NCBI RefSeq assembly: GCF_003076755.1
Contig: NZ_QDKM01000003.1
Coordinates: 186,001 to 250,000, forward strand
DNA from: Pararhodobacter oceanensis
Lineage (GTDB): Bacteria; Pseudomonadota; Alphaproteobacteria; Rhodobacterales; Rhodobacteraceae
Reading direction: 5' to 3'
Length of the DNA stretch: 64,000 bases
Below the pieces are notes generated by a model that was not told the origin of the DNA, searched no databases, and saw nothing but the letters and a program-made list of their open reading frames with translations. This document shows positions 1 through 8,137 of the stretch, in pieces (the stretch's first letter is position 1; every line of letters starts with the position of its first letter). The position numbers and the translations under genes were made by a program.

Positions 1-110
1 ACCCAGTCGGAACGGGCGCGCTCGATGAATTTGAGGTAGTTCGCGTGGTAGACGATGCCGCCCATATCGGTGTCTTCGTAATAGACGGTGACGGGGAAAT
101 GATGGGTCAT
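1..110 (-). CDS. ybgC: YbgC-type acyl-CoA thioesterase, N-terminal part (runs off the left edge)
   Basis: The first 36 residues are readable on the minus strand, beginning [18 protein letters not shown] and continuing [18 protein letters not shown]. This is the highly conserved N-terminus of the hotdog-fold thioesterase that accompanies the tol-pal genes, including the Asp of the YEDTD motif that acts in the active site of the family. The start ATG is at 108-110. The rest of the gene, and presumably tolQRAB-pal, lie outside the window. The family hydrolyses short acyl-CoA or acyl-ACP esters in the cytoplasm and is linked genetically to the Tol-Pal envelope complex. The identification rests on this short segment only, but the match is strong. 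Confidence 0.85.
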   Translation of the reverse strand, partial: MTHHFPVTVYYEDTDMGGIVYHANYLKFIERARSDW

Positions 111-699
111 AAGGCGCCTTCGGGTTGGGATGCGGCGGCAGGTTAGGGGGAAGTGATTGGGCTGGCAATCGGGGTGGCGGACGCGCAGGGACGCGCCTGA
201 CCCTGGGTGGGCGATCCGGCCTTGCCACGATGCGGTGTGCTTGGAAGCATTGGCGTCGTTCGGGCGGTGAAGGGCATCGCCGATGCGCCCTCCCATGGGG
301 AGGGTCGGGCGCGGCCCGTGGGTGCCACGGGCCTGAGGGGTGGGTTGGCAGCGCGAAGGGACGCGCCGGACTCTGGGTGGGCGCCGCTGCCGTTGCCGCG
401 ATGCGGGGCGTTTGGAAGCATAGATGCCGGATGCGCGGTGACGGACGTCGCCAAGGCGCCCTCCCGGGGGGGAGGGTCGGGCGCGGCCCGTGGGTGGGCC
501 GGGTAAGAGGGCTGCAACGAGGGGCTGCGCATTACTGTGGTCGGTGGGGGTCGCGCGCCAGGGGGGTGGAATGTCGCGGGTGGGGGTATATCTGAGGGGC
601 ACTGCAAGGAATTGTGACGGCGGGTTCCGCCGCTGCCATCGTCGCGGCTGGGCGGATTTGCTAGGCGGCGACAAGATAAAGTAACAAAGGGAGGTCGCG
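111..699. repeat. Gene-free region with two family 1 repeat copies (188-336 and 358-503)
   Basis: This 589-bp stretch holds no convincing gene. Two direct copies of the dispersed family 1 element lie at 188-336 and 358-503. Each starts near GGGACGCGCC and carries the hairpin CCCTCCC-loop-GGGAGGG, then a second hairpin. In the first copy the second hairpin is a perfect 9-bp stem, GGCCCGTGG-GTG-CCACGGGCC, at 313-333. Open frames crossing this region reflect high GC and show no family resemblance. A Shine-Dalgarno for the next gene lies at the right edge. Confidence 0.85.
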
Positions 700-1344
700 A
701 TGACCCCGATCAGCGTTGATATTGTCTCGGATGTGGTCTGCCCCTGGTGCGCCATCGGATATCTACAGTTGGAAAAGGCCTCGAAAGCCAGCGGCATTCC
801 GATCGAGGTGCATTGGCATCCGTTTGAATTGAACCCCGATATGGCGCCCGAGGGCGAGAACCTTGGCGAGCATCTGGCGCGCAAATACGGCAGTTCGGCG
901 GCGGATTCGGTGCAGACCCGCGAGCGGCTGGCCGGGTTTGGCGCGGGGCTGGGGTTCGCATTCAATTACTCCGACCAAAGCCGCATGGTGAACACCTTCA
1001 AGGCGCATCAATTGATGGATTGGGCGGCGGCGCAGGGCAAGAAACATGAGCTGAAGCTGGCGCTCCTCAGTGCCTATTTCGAGCAGCAACTGGATGTCTC
1101 GGATATCGAGGTGCTGGAGGAAAAGGCCGGCGAGGTCGGGCTGGAGAATGCGGCGGCGCGGGCGGTGCTGGAAAGCGGCGAGCGGGCGGAATCGGTGCGC
1201 GAAAACCAGCAATTCTGGACCAGCCGCGGCATTCAGGGGGTGCCGGCGATGGTTTTTGAACGGCAGCATCTGGTGACCGGCGCGCAGGGGGAGGAGAATT
1301 ACGCGAATATCCTCCAGCAGCTGGTTGATATGCGGGCGGCCTGA
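700..1344 (+). CDS. DsbA family oxidoreductase, FrnE-like
   Basis: This 214-residue protein has a thioredoxin-fold DsbA/FrnE architecture with the redox motif CPWC (Cys14 and Cys17) directly after the first beta strand. It has no signal peptide, so it should act in the cytoplasm. FrnE-type proteins are thiol-disulfide oxidoreductases, some implicated in oxidative stress tolerance, and the name 2-hydroxychromene-2-carboxylate isomerase-like is sometimes used for relatives. The C-terminal part ends with the usual [10 protein letters not shown] segment containing the cis-Pro loop (VP) and a final helix. The start is supported by GGGAGG seven bases upstream. The gene stands alone between repeat DNA and the reverse transcriptase locus. 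The substrate cannot be inferred. Confidence 0.88.
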   Translation: MTPISVDIVSDVVCPWCAIGYLQLEKASKASGIPIEVHWHPFELNPDMAPEGENLGEHLARKYGSSAADSVQTRERLAGFGAGLGFAFNYSDQSRMVNTFKAHQLMDWAAAQGKKHELKLALLSAYFEQQLDVSDIEVLEEKAGEVGLENAAARAVLESGERAESVRENQQFWTSRGIQGVPAMVFERQHLVTGAQGEENYANILQQLVDMRAA

Positions 1345-1655
1345 GGGGGCCGTCCCGCGCGTGGGACAGGGTGCGGGACGAGTGATATCAAGGGGTTGGC
1401 TTGTTGGATTAGGGGTTTGTTAAGGGTTTTTGGGTGTTGGAGAGAGCCGGAGGTGTGGCGATACTGTCGGCCCAGAACGGACCTAGGTTAGGTGAACCAA
1501 GGCAGCAAAGCGACGGCACCATATACCGGACAATCAGGCAAAACCCAATTAGGGTGAAAAGCGTGGCAACATCGACTTTCTAAAGCTGTTATTATTTGTC
1601 ATTGTTCGGAAAGGATCGAAAAGAAGATCAAACCGCATAGAGAGTGTATTGAAAA
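1345..1655. other. Gene-free leader between the FrnE-like gene and the reverse transcriptase; possible non-coding RNA
   Basis: No coding sequence is evident. A GC-rich inverted repeat, CGTCCCGC at 1351-1358 and GCGGGACG at 1373-1380, follows the FrnE-like gene and may be part of its terminator. From about 1480 the base composition shifts to the AT-richer style of the reverse transcriptase gene. The shifted part contains an 8-bp palindrome ACCTAGGT (1481-1488) and small hairpins such as ACCC-AATTA-GGGT near 1543-1555. Several defence reverse transcriptase types are transcribed with an upstream structured RNA. Whether one is present here is inference only. Confidence 0.45.
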
Positions 1656-3206
1656 GTGCCCGGATTAGACAAAAAAGTGATTGATGATATCGACTGGGCC
1701 AAAGCTGTCCAGAATATCATTGTCGATAATCGTTCAGATTTCATACTCGCTCCGCACTTTGACATCATCTTTCGCGAAAAGAGCGAAGAGTTGAAGCAAC
1801 AACTCTCCTCGGCGCTCGGCGCGGGCGTTTATGAGCCTCAGCTTCCGATCCAAATGAGCGTACCCAAGCAAGGCATCCTTTCCCGCCCAGGAAGCATCTT
1901 GCTTCCTCAAGACCGGCTTCTGTACCAGGGACTTGTCGAAGATATACTCCCTCAATTGGAAGCTCAAATGGACAGGGGTAGAACGTTCAGCCACGTACCA
2001 TCAGGCGAAGATCAGCGCCTCTTCGCACCATCTTTCGATGCTTGGAATGCATTTCAACAAAGAGTCGAACAAATTTGTGGAGAACGCCCCTTCATTCTTC
2101 AATGCGATGTCGCAAATTTCTTTGAGACCCTTCCTCAACATCCACTGATCAACGCTTTGGAAGGAAGCGGGTGCAGAGCCGAGTCAGTTCGACTGTTGGA
2201 AAAAACTCTCACAAGTTTCAAACAAAGTGTTTCCCAAGGTATTATTCAAGGAGTTTTCCCATCAGATGTACTCGGCAATTTTTACTTGACGGACATCGAC
2301 GGACTATGCGCGCTGAAAGGCTTGCCGTCTGCACGCTACGTTGATGACATCTATATCGGCTTCGAAACCGAGCTTGAGGTCAAAATATTTCTCAATACAC
2401 TGATTGAGAAGTTAAGAAAAGTTGGTCTCAATCTCAATCCAACAAAAACGAAAATCGTTGAATCGCGCACACTCCTTTTCGAGCAAAAAGAAATTGATAC
2501 ATTGTTTGACACAGCAAGAGCAGAGATAGCGGACGCGAAGGATTTGGTTGAACAAGGCGGCTATGGATTTCAAGGCGACTGGATAAATTCAGACGAACTA
2601 GAGGTGGCGATGAACGACGGCTTGGACGATGAGCTAATAGCTGTCCGTGCACTCCTAGATTATCAAGCCGAGACCCCAGACCTTCAAGAAAAAATTGATC
2701 GTTTCTGCTTGCCATATTTGCGCTCAGTTGGAGATGAATATGGAATTGAAAGGGCTTTCTCTGGGCTTGCCGAACGCCCCCATCTTACAAGGCACTACTT
2801 TTCTTATCTAAATCACTTCGCGAAAAAACATGTAGAGGTAAGAGAACGAATAGAGAGACTGATACGCGCAAACGGATTCCATTTAGACTACCAACGGATG
2901 TACTATCTGGCTGGAGTAATGTCTTGCGAAACCGTCGAAAACTCTACAGTCCAGCATGCTCTAAATTGGCTTCAGGATGGTCGTATTGGGGACCCCACAC
3001 GAGCGATAGCGGCAATATTTGTTGCCAAATTCGGACGGGTGCAAGACAAGAGAAGTGTTCGGGAAATGTATGACAACACTTCGCCTTATATCAAAGCCGC
3101 CATACTGTATTCAGGACAATTTTTTGTTGGGGCGGATAAGTCCGCAATGAAGAAAGCGTGGCGCGGCCATTCTGAAATCAACTCTCTCATTGCCTCTTCG
3201 ATATAG
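1656..3206 (+). CDS. Reverse transcriptase of the Abi/DRT (unknown group) defence type
   Basis: This 516-residue protein has clear reverse transcriptase motifs. An N-terminal SVPKQG...SRPG region lies at about 68-79. Motif A is FILQCDVANFFETL with Asp151. Motif B is GIIQG...PSDVLGNFYL at about 195-211, and motif C is RYVDD with Asp230 and Asp231. A motif D-like GLNLNPTKTK follows at about 257-266. There is no group II intron maturase domain. Residues from about 280 to 516 look like an all-helical repeat domain, as in AbiK, Abi-P2 and related antiphage enzymes, and the length is close to Abi-P2. The start is GTG, since an in-frame TGA lies two codons upstream, with TAGAGAG as a weak ribosome site at 1638-1644. 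Base composition is visibly AT-richer than all neighbours, which points to horizontal transfer. Subtype and activity are unproven. Confidence 0.88.
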   Translation: MPGLDKKVIDDIDWAKAVQNIIVDNRSDFILAPHFDIIFREKSEELKQQLSSALGAGVYEPQLPIQMSVPKQGILSRPGSILLPQDRLLYQGLVEDILPQLEAQMDRGRTFSHVPSGEDQRLFAPSFDAWNAFQQRVEQICGERPFILQCDVANFFETLPQHPLINALEGSGCRAESVRLLEKTLTSFKQSVSQGIIQGVFPSDVLGNFYLTDIDGLCALKGLPSARYVDDIYIGFETELEVKIFLNTLIEKLRKVGLNLNPTKTKIVESRTLLFEQKEIDTLFDTARAEIADAKDLVEQGGYGFQGDWINSDELEVAMNDGLDDELIAVRALLDYQAETPDLQEKIDRFCLPYLRSVGDEYGIERAFSGLAERPHLTRHYFSYLNHFAKKHVEVRERIERLIRANGFHLDYQRMYYLAGVMSCETVENSTVQHALNWLQDGRIGDPTRAIAAIFVAKFGRVQDKRSVREMYDNTSPYIKAAILYSGQFFVGADKSAMKKAWRGHSEINSLIASSI

Positions 3207-3294
3207 CTGCACTCTTCGGGCATATCTAATTGTTTCGAATGGAAACATCTCATCAGGTGACTAAGCGTTAGCTCTCTCTTGGCGAACTCCCCCC

Positions 3295-3930
3295 TCACAC
3301 CAACCGCGCAAACAACCTCAACGCGTGGCTCGCGTCCCGTGCCACCGGTGGCAGCACGCGGTCGTAGCCTGCCGCGATCAGGGCGGCGATGTCGGGGTGC
3401 AACACGGCGGTGTCGCCGGCGCGGACCAGGGGCGCGCGCTCAGCAAAGGCGGTGTCGGACCATAGGAGGATCACCTGCACCGCCTGCATCAGCGCGATAT
3501 CGGCGGCGGGCAGCGCGGACATCTGCGCGTCCATCCGCACAAAGACAAAGGCCGCTTTGATCGCCCCGTCCTCGTCAAAGCGGAAGGCGCGGTATTGGCT
3601 GGCATTCCCCTCTTTGAGCCGCGCGACGGTGGCGGCGAGGCCCTCGACCAGACGGTCAAGATCGCGGACATCCAGCAGCTCGTCCCAGTCGCGAAAGAAG
3701 AACACCATCAGGTTGACGCCCAGCTCGGGGTCATGCTCGGCCATCTGGTGGCCCGCCAGCAGCACCACCGCCTCGATCGCGCCCTTGACCGTGGCCAGTG
3801 TCGCATCGTCGGTGCCAAAGACAATCGGCACAATCGGGCGGCCCCAGCGGGCAAACAGAAAGCTGCCGTCAGCGCGGGTGAACAGGGACTGGATGGCGTC
3901 GGGCGTCAGGTCGGTTGTGGGCGTGGTCAT
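3295..3930 (-). CDS. Conserved protein of unknown function
   Basis: This 211-residue soluble protein has no signal peptide or membrane segment and no motif I recognise. Codon use and GC are typical of the host, unlike the adjacent reverse transcriptase. The N-terminal half has a compact alpha/beta character (FLFARWGRPIVPIVFG, then NLMVFFFRDWDELL). The middle contains YRAFRFDEDGAIKAAFVFVRMD, and the C-terminal half is Ala-rich and helical. It lies on the minus strand 10 bp downstream of the MATE exporter gene, so the two may be cotranscribed together with the two thioesterases further upstream. I think it is a real gene on length, composition and context, but I give it no function. Confidence 0.7.
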   Translation of the reverse strand: MTTPTTDLTPDAIQSLFTRADGSFLFARWGRPIVPIVFGTDDATLATVKGAIEAVVLLAGHQMAEHDPELGVNLMVFFFRDWDELLDVRDLDRLVEGLAATVARLKEGNASQYRAFRFDEDGAIKAAFVFVRMDAQMSALPAADIALMQAVQVILLWSDTAFAERAPLVRAGDTAVLHPDIAALIAAGYDRVLPPVARDASHALRLFARLV

Positions 3931-3940
3931 GCGGCCTCGG

Positions 3941-5248
3941 TCAAGCGTCGTCTAGGGATCGGAGTAGTCGCGGATAGAGCGCCCCGAGCGTCAGGGCGCG
4001 CAACACATACAGCACAAACATCGCCGCCCATAGCCCATGATTGCCCAAGGGCAAGAAGAGGTAGAGCGCCGCCGCATAGCCCGCGACCGCGACAATCATC
4101 GCGTTGCGCATATCATGGGTGCGGGTGGCGCCGATGAAGATACCGTCGAGCATAAAGCTGGCGACACCAAACAGCGGCGAGAGCGCGGCCCAGATCAGGA
4201 AGGCGCGGGCGGCAGAGCGGACCTCGGGCGCGGTGGTGAGCGTGTCGATGATGGTGCCGCCGAGCAGCAAAAAGCCCAGCGTCATGATCAGCGCGCCGCC
4301 GAGCGACCAGATCGAGGCAAGGTGCACGGCGCGGCGAAAGGCAGGAATGCGGCGGGCGCCCACGGCCTGGCCGACGAGGGTTTCGGCGGCGAAGGCAAAG
4401 CCGTCGAGCAGGAAGGCCATCAGGGTGAGGAACTGCAAGAGCACCTGATTGGCGGCCAGTTGCGTGTCGCCCTGCCCCGCCGAGAGGAACAGGAAGCTGG
4501 TGAAACTGGCCTGCAAGAGCACCGAGCGCACCATGATATCGCCGTTGACCGAGGCCATGCGGCGCAGCCTCAGCGCGTCAAATATCCGCGCGGCGGTGCG
4601 GCGCAGGGCATCGCGGCAGAGCCAGAGGCCGAATGTGGCACCGGCGATCTCGGCGATCAGCGTGGCGCCTGCGACCCCGGCGACGCCCCAGCCGAGGCCG
4701 AGGACAAAGAGGATATCGAGGGTGATATTGAGCCCGTTCATCACCACTTGCAGGGCGAGGACAGCGCGGGTGCGTTCGAGCGCGATCAGCCAGCCGCTGA
4801 GCGCATAGGTGGCGATGATCGCCGGTGCGCCCCAGATGCGGATCGCCAGATATTCGGCGGTGAGGGACTCCACCTCGGCGCTGGCGGGGGCGAGTTGGAA
4901 GGCGGCCCAGGTGAAGGGGATTTGCAGGGTGATCAGCAGCGCGCCCGCCGCTGCGGCAACCAAGAGCCCGCGTTTGAGGATCGCACCGGATTCGTCATGG
5001 TCTCCGGCGCCGTGGGCCTGCGCGGCGAGGCCGGTGGTGCCCATGCGCAGAAAGCCGAAGATCCAGTAGACCGAGGTCAGGATCACGGCGCCGAGGCCAA
5101 CGGCGCCGATTGGCGCGGCCTCGCCCAATTGGCCGACGACGGCGGTATCGACGAGGCCCAAGAGCGGCACGGTGACATTGGCCGCGACGATCGGCAGGGC
5201 AATGCGCAGCACGCGGGCGTGGGTCAATTGGGGGGCGATCTGGGTCAA
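3941..5248 (-). CDS. MATE family efflux transporter, DinF-like
   Basis: This 435-residue polytopic inner-membrane protein has about twelve hydrophobic segments in two halves. The N-terminus contains RIALPIVAANVTVPLLGLVDTAVVGQLG, which is the characteristic first-helix region of DinF-branch MATE exporters. Members extrude drugs, organic cations or metabolites by coupling to proton or sodium entry. The annotated start is a TTG at 5246-5248, preceded by GAGG seven bases upstream on the coding strand; no ATG fits the family N-terminus as well. The gene follows the upstream hotdog gene by two bases, so the minus-strand group 6257 to 3295 is probably one transcription unit. The substrate cannot be told from sequence. 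Confidence 0.9.
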   Translation of the reverse strand: MTQIAPQLTHARVLRIALPIVAANVTVPLLGLVDTAVVGQLGEAAPIGAVGLGAVILTSVYWIFGFLRMGTTGLAAQAHGAGDHDESGAILKRGLLVAAAAGALLITLQIPFTWAAFQLAPASAEVESLTAEYLAIRIWGAPAIIATYALSGWLIALERTRAVLALQVVMNGLNITLDILFVLGLGWGVAGVAGATLIAEIAGATFGLWLCRDALRRTAARIFDALRLRRMASVNGDIMVRSVLLQASFTSFLFLSAGQGDTQLAANQVLLQFLTLMAFLLDGFAFAAETLVGQAVGARRIPAFRRAVHLASIWSLGGALIMTLGFLLLGGTIIDTLTTAPEVRSAARAFLIWAALSPLFGVASFMLDGIFIGATRTHDMRNAMIVAVAGYAAALYLFLPLGNHGLWAAMFVLYVLRALTLGALYPRLLRSLDDA

Positions 5249-5250
5249 GC

Positions 5251-5796
5251 CTAGGCCTCGGGGGTCGGCGCGGGGGTCGGCGCGGTGGGGTCGTCGCGGC
5301 TGGGCAGCAGGAAATGGCCGGTGGCCTGGGCGAAGAGCCGCGCGCGGTTGTCCTGCCAGGCCTCGACATGCACCGAGGCATAGCGCCGCCCCGAGCGGTT
5401 GATCCGCGCCCGCGCATAGGCGTCACGCGGCAGGCCTGAGCGCAGGTAATCGACGGTGAAATCAATCGTCTTGGGCAGGCGCGGCAGATGCGCGGCGTCG
5501 AGTTTGCGCGGATCGAGCGTGCCTTGCTCCATCTCCTCCCAGAGGATCGACCAGGAGAGTTCGATCACTGCGGTGACCTCGAGAAAGGCCGAGGTGACGC
5601 CGCCGTGGATCGCGGGCAGGAAGGGGTTGCCGATCAGCTTGTCTTGGAACGGCAGAACGGCGGTGAGTTCATCGCCCCTGCGGTCGAACTGGATGCCGAG
5701 AAAGTTGATATAGGGGATGCCCGCGACCAGATTGCGCAGGGCGGTGTCGCGGCGTTGTTTGATCACCTGCACCGGCTCGGGTTTGGCGCCTCTCAT
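5251..5796 (-). CDS. PaaI/YigI-type hotdog thioesterase
   Basis: This 181-residue protein has the PaaI-like hotdog fold. The conserved core reads FLGIQFDRRGDELTAVLPF, then NPFLPAIHGGVTSAFLEVTA, where the HGG turn opens the central helix. Such proteins hydrolyse acyl-CoA thioesters in the cytoplasm. It starts inside the end of the preceding hotdog gene (ATGA overlap at 5793-5796), which indicates translational coupling and perhaps a hetero-oligomer. It is longer at both ends than the usual 140 residues. Nearness to the acyl-CoA oxidation operon suggests a role in acyl-CoA turnover, but the substrate is not deducible. Confidence 0.85.
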   Translation of the reverse strand: MRGAKPEPVQVIKQRRDTALRNLVAGIPYINFLGIQFDRRGDELTAVLPFQDKLIGNPFLPAIHGGVTSAFLEVTAVIELSWSILWEEMEQGTLDPRKLDAAHLPRLPKTIDFTVDYLRSGLPRDAYARARINRSGRRYASVHVEAWQDNRARLFAQATGHFLLPSRDDPTAPTPAPTPEA

Positions 5797-6257
5797 GCTG
5801 TGCCCTCCGATTTGGCGGGTTTGCCCTCGACTTTGGGCTTTTTGGCATTGCCCTCCATGGTGAAGGCGCCCTGCGCGGTGGCGACCGGCAATCCGCTGTC
5901 CTCGTCATGAGCGGTGGCGCGGACAAAGGCGACCGAGCGGGTGGCGTGGAAACACTCGGCCCGCGCGGTGATTCGCTGCCCCGGTGTGGCGGCGCGCATA
6001 TAGTCGATGCGCAGGTCCAGCGTGGCGGTGCCCTTGGCGCCGGGATGCGACATCACCGCCGCGCCACAGCAGGTATCCAGCAGCGCCGAGACCGCGCCGC
6101 CCGCGATAACCCCGGTGGCGGGGTCACCGACCAGATGCGGCGCCCATGGCATCGAGATCACCGCCTTGCTGTCGCCGATCTCTTCGAGTTGCAGGCCCAG
6201 CGCCTTGGCATGGGGGATCGCGGCGATGAATTGTTGAGCGGGGGAAATGTCGGCCAT
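5793..6257 (-). CDS. PaaI family hotdog thioesterase
   Basis: This 154-residue single hotdog domain has the core pattern AKALGLQLEEIGDSKAVISMPWAPHLVGDP, then GVIAGGAVSALLDTCCGAAV with the GG turn before the central helix, and TLDLRIDYMRAATPG for the outer strands. This is typical of small bacterial acyl-CoA thioesterases. It is the first gene of a minus-strand unit whose second gene encodes a related hotdog protein with a 4-bp overlap, so the pair is likely a duplication acting as a complex. Its start lies 244 bp from, and divergent to, the first MerR gene; the TTACGTTGAGGTAA box at 6457-6470 in that gap could act on both directions. The substrate is unknown. Confidence 0.85.
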   Translation of the reverse strand: MADISPAQQFIAAIPHAKALGLQLEEIGDSKAVISMPWAPHLVGDPATGVIAGGAVSALLDTCCGAAVMSHPGAKGTATLDLRIDYMRAATPGQRITARAECFHATRSVAFVRATAHDEDSGLPVATAQGAFTMEGNAKKPKVEGKPAKSEGTA

Positions 6258-6456
6258 GGTCGGTCAGATATCCTTGGGCGGTTGTCTCGGCGAGATGTGG
6301 CGGGCAGCTATGGTGGCAGGGGGCGTGGCAGGACGGGTGCCGTGTTGGATGGCAGTTCTGGTGGCGCCGACTGTCGCTGCAGTTGCCCGCGCGCGCAAGG
6401 CTATGTGGCATTTCACCTGTGTAAAAGGCAATGGTTGCGCCTGCCGCGGCGGCGGC

Positions 6457-6470
6457 TTACGTTGAGGTAA
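6457..6470. promoter_or_regulatory. Candidate MerR/LiuR-type operator TTACGTTGAGGTAA
   Basis: The sequence TTACGTTGAGGTAA lies 31 bp before the start of the first MerR gene. It shares its left half with the perfect palindrome TTACGTTAACGTAA found before the second MerR gene. LiuR-type MerR regulators of branched-chain and fatty acid catabolism are known to use palindromes of the TTTACGTnnACGTAAA kind. Autoregulation is therefore plausible; this is inference from the shared motif and position. Confidence 0.5.
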
Positions 6471-6501
6471 TTCAGCCCAGACGGAGGCCGGCAGAACCGC
6501 G

Positions 6502-6882
6502 ATGAGCGAGCAATTACTCTCTTTCAAAGACATGTGCGCAAAGTTCGACGTGACGCCCAGAACCTTGCGGTATTACGAATATATCGAGCTGCTCAAACCC
6601 GAGAAAGAGGGCCGCAACCGGTTCTACGGTGCGCGTGAAATCGCCCGTATGACGCTGATCCTGCGCGGGCGTCGGTTCGGCTTTACGCTGGAGGAATTGC
6701 GCCAGTGGCTGTTGATGTATGAGACCAAGGGCAATGCCGGGCAGATGTCCGCCTTTGTCGAGATGGCGGACCGGCAGCTGGTGGAACTGGAACGGCAATA
6801 TGCGGAACTGGCGGTGACCATCGAGGACCTGAAATCGCTGCGCGAGGAGGCCGCGGAACTGGCCACCGAGGCGGAGGTCTGA
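6502..6882 (+). CDS. MerR family transcriptional regulator (acyl-CoA catabolism context)
   Basis: This 126-residue protein has an N-terminal winged helix-turn-helix, [19 protein letters not shown], followed by a LLKPEKEGRNRFYG wing. It then has the second wing region with RGRRFGFTLEELRQWL and a C-terminal dimerising coiled coil from about residue 80. No cysteine cluster or effector domain is present, as in LiuR-type regulators of acyl-CoA degradation rather than metal sensors. It starts a plus-strand series leading to the beta-oxidation operon, although 860 bp of repeat DNA separates it from its paralogue. A related TTACGTT box precedes it. The likely effector is an acyl-CoA intermediate (inference). 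Confidence 0.88.
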   Translation: MSEQLLSFKDMCAKFDVTPRTLRYYEYIELLKPEKEGRNRFYGAREIARMTLILRGRRFGFTLEELRQWLLMYETKGNAGQMSAFVEMADRQLVELERQYAELAVTIEDLKSLREEAAELATEAEV

Positions 6883-7744
6883 GCGGATGCCGCGCTGGGG
6901 GGCGGGGTGGCATTCAAGCGCGACAGAGCGCAGCGCCTGACCGCGGGGCTTCATGGCACCACAATAAGCGCAACAGAGCGTATCGCCAGACCGCATGGCA
7001 CCTCAATAAGCGCAACACAGCGTATCGCCAGACCGCATGGCACCTCAATAAGCGCAACAGAGCGCATCGCCAGACCGCGGGGTGGCGAGCCCTACCGCAG
7101 AACAGCGAGCTTTATGGTGGCAAAATCCGCATAACATCCAAGCGGCGCGCATACATCAACCGGATCGCCAGCCCGAGGGGCGGTCCCCCCTCTCGGTGAT
7201 TTTGAGAAAATCACCTGCCGGGTCGACGGGACGATGCGCGGCGGCTAACGCCTTGATTCCGCGCAGGGGCGGCAGACCAACGAAGCGTAACGCTTGGCCG
7301 CAGAACCTCATGGCACCACATCAAGCGCAACACAGCGCAGCGGCAGACCGCGGGGTGGCGAACCCTACCGCAGAACAGCGCGGTTTATGGTGGCAAAATC
7401 CGAGCACAGATCGAGCAACGCGCATACGGCATCCAGATCGCCAGCCCGGGGGGCGGTCTGGCGATGCGCGGCGGCTTCGCCTTGATTCCGCGCGGGGCGG
7501 CAGACCAACGGGGCGTAACGCTAGACCGCAGAGCCTCGTGGCAGCATATTATGCAAAACACAGCGCGGGGCCCCCGCTTGCGACGCAACCCTCCCTGCGG
7601 GTTCAAGACCTGCTCTGTCGCGCCTGCCTTTGCCCGTTTGTGACGCAACGTCGAGCTTACGTTAACGTAAAGCACTCTTCATTTTCTATTCATACGCGTT
7701 ACATAAAGCTAAGCGAACCGACTGCTGTGCTGTGCGAGGTAAGA
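6883..7744 (+). repeat. Gene-free region with a 42-bp tandem repeat and two family 2 repeat copies
   Basis: This 862-bp gap between the two MerR genes is almost entirely repetitive. A 42-bp unit beginning ATGGCACCTCAATAAGCGCA is repeated in tandem with starts at 6953, 6995 and 7037, and a degenerate unit precedes it from about 6911. Two copies of the family 2 element follow at about 7066-7264 and 7340-7500. The first copy carries the extra hairpin GGTGATTTT-GAG-AAAATCACC at 7195-7215. The second has the plain right end GCGGTCTGGCGA. The remaining bases to 7744 hold the palindrome before the second MerR gene. Confidence 0.85.
7657..7670. promoter_or_regulatory. Perfect 14-bp palindrome TTACGTTAACGTAA, candidate MerR/LiuR-type operator
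   Basis: TTACGTTAACGTAA reads the same on both strands and lies 74 bp before the start of the second MerR gene. It matches the style of palindromes bound by LiuR-type MerR repressors that control acyl-CoA dehydrogenase and thiolase operons. A related, less symmetric copy stands before the first MerR gene. It could control this gene and, by read-through, the following beta-oxidation genes. Confidence 0.6.
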
Positions 7745-8137
7745 ATGGAAGACGACCTGATGACCATCCGCCAGATGTGTGACGCGTTCGATGTGACGCC
7801 GCGCACGCTGCGCTTTTACGAAGCCAAAGAGTTGATTTTCCCGCGCCGGAACGGCCAGAAACGGCTCTATGACCGGCGCGACCGCGGGCGGCTCAAGCTG
7901 ATCCTGCGCGGCAAGCGCTTTGGCTTTGCGCTGGAAGAAATGCGCCAGCTATTGAACCTTTATGACCGTGGCGACGCGCAAGAAGAACAGCTGACCCGCA
8001 CCTATGAGGCGGCGCGTGAACGGCTCGCGCAGATGGAACGCCAGCGCGACGAGTTGAACGAAGCGATTGAGGAATTGCGCGAACAGCTTGAGCAGGGCGC
8101 CGAGATGATGACCGCCTTCCGCCGCCCCGCTGCCTAA
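7745..8137 (+). CDS. MerR family transcriptional regulator, second paralogue
   Basis: This 130-residue protein has the HTH motif [23 protein letters not shown], nearly identical in pattern to the first MerR protein of the window, followed by [27 protein letters not shown] and a long C-terminal coiled coil rich in Glu, Arg and Gln. The start ATG at 7745 has GAGG at 7736-7739; a second ATG at 7760 is possible. An open frame extends upstream into repeat DNA but is not credible as coding. It sits 152 bp before the acyl-CoA dehydrogenase and is preceded by a perfect TTACGTTAACGTAA palindrome, which makes it the best candidate local regulator of the fatty-acid oxidation operon. Confidence 0.9.
   Translation: MEDDLMTIRQMCDAFDVTPRTLRFYEAKELIFPRRNGQKRLYDRRDRGRLKLILRGKRFGFALEEMRQLLNLYDRGDAQEEQLTRTYEAARERLAQMERQRDELNEAIEELREQLEQGAEMMTAFRRPAA

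Noticed and set aside
1440-3278. GAGAGAGC (about 1440-1447) and GCTCTCTC (3271-3278) as ends of the island carrying the reverse transcriptase
   Set aside because: Only an 8-bp low-complexity inverse match; no direct repeat, tRNA or integrase supports an integration site.
6911-7078. Tandem 42-bp units considered as a CRISPR array
   Set aside because: Units are directly adjacent without variable spacers, and there are no cas genes.
6907-7134. Small plus-strand frame with a 14-residue peptide repeat (HGTSISATERIARP)
   Set aside because: It results from the 42-bp DNA tandem repeat, whose period is divisible by three. The unit contains the family 2 terminal repeat, and there is no good ribosome site or homology.
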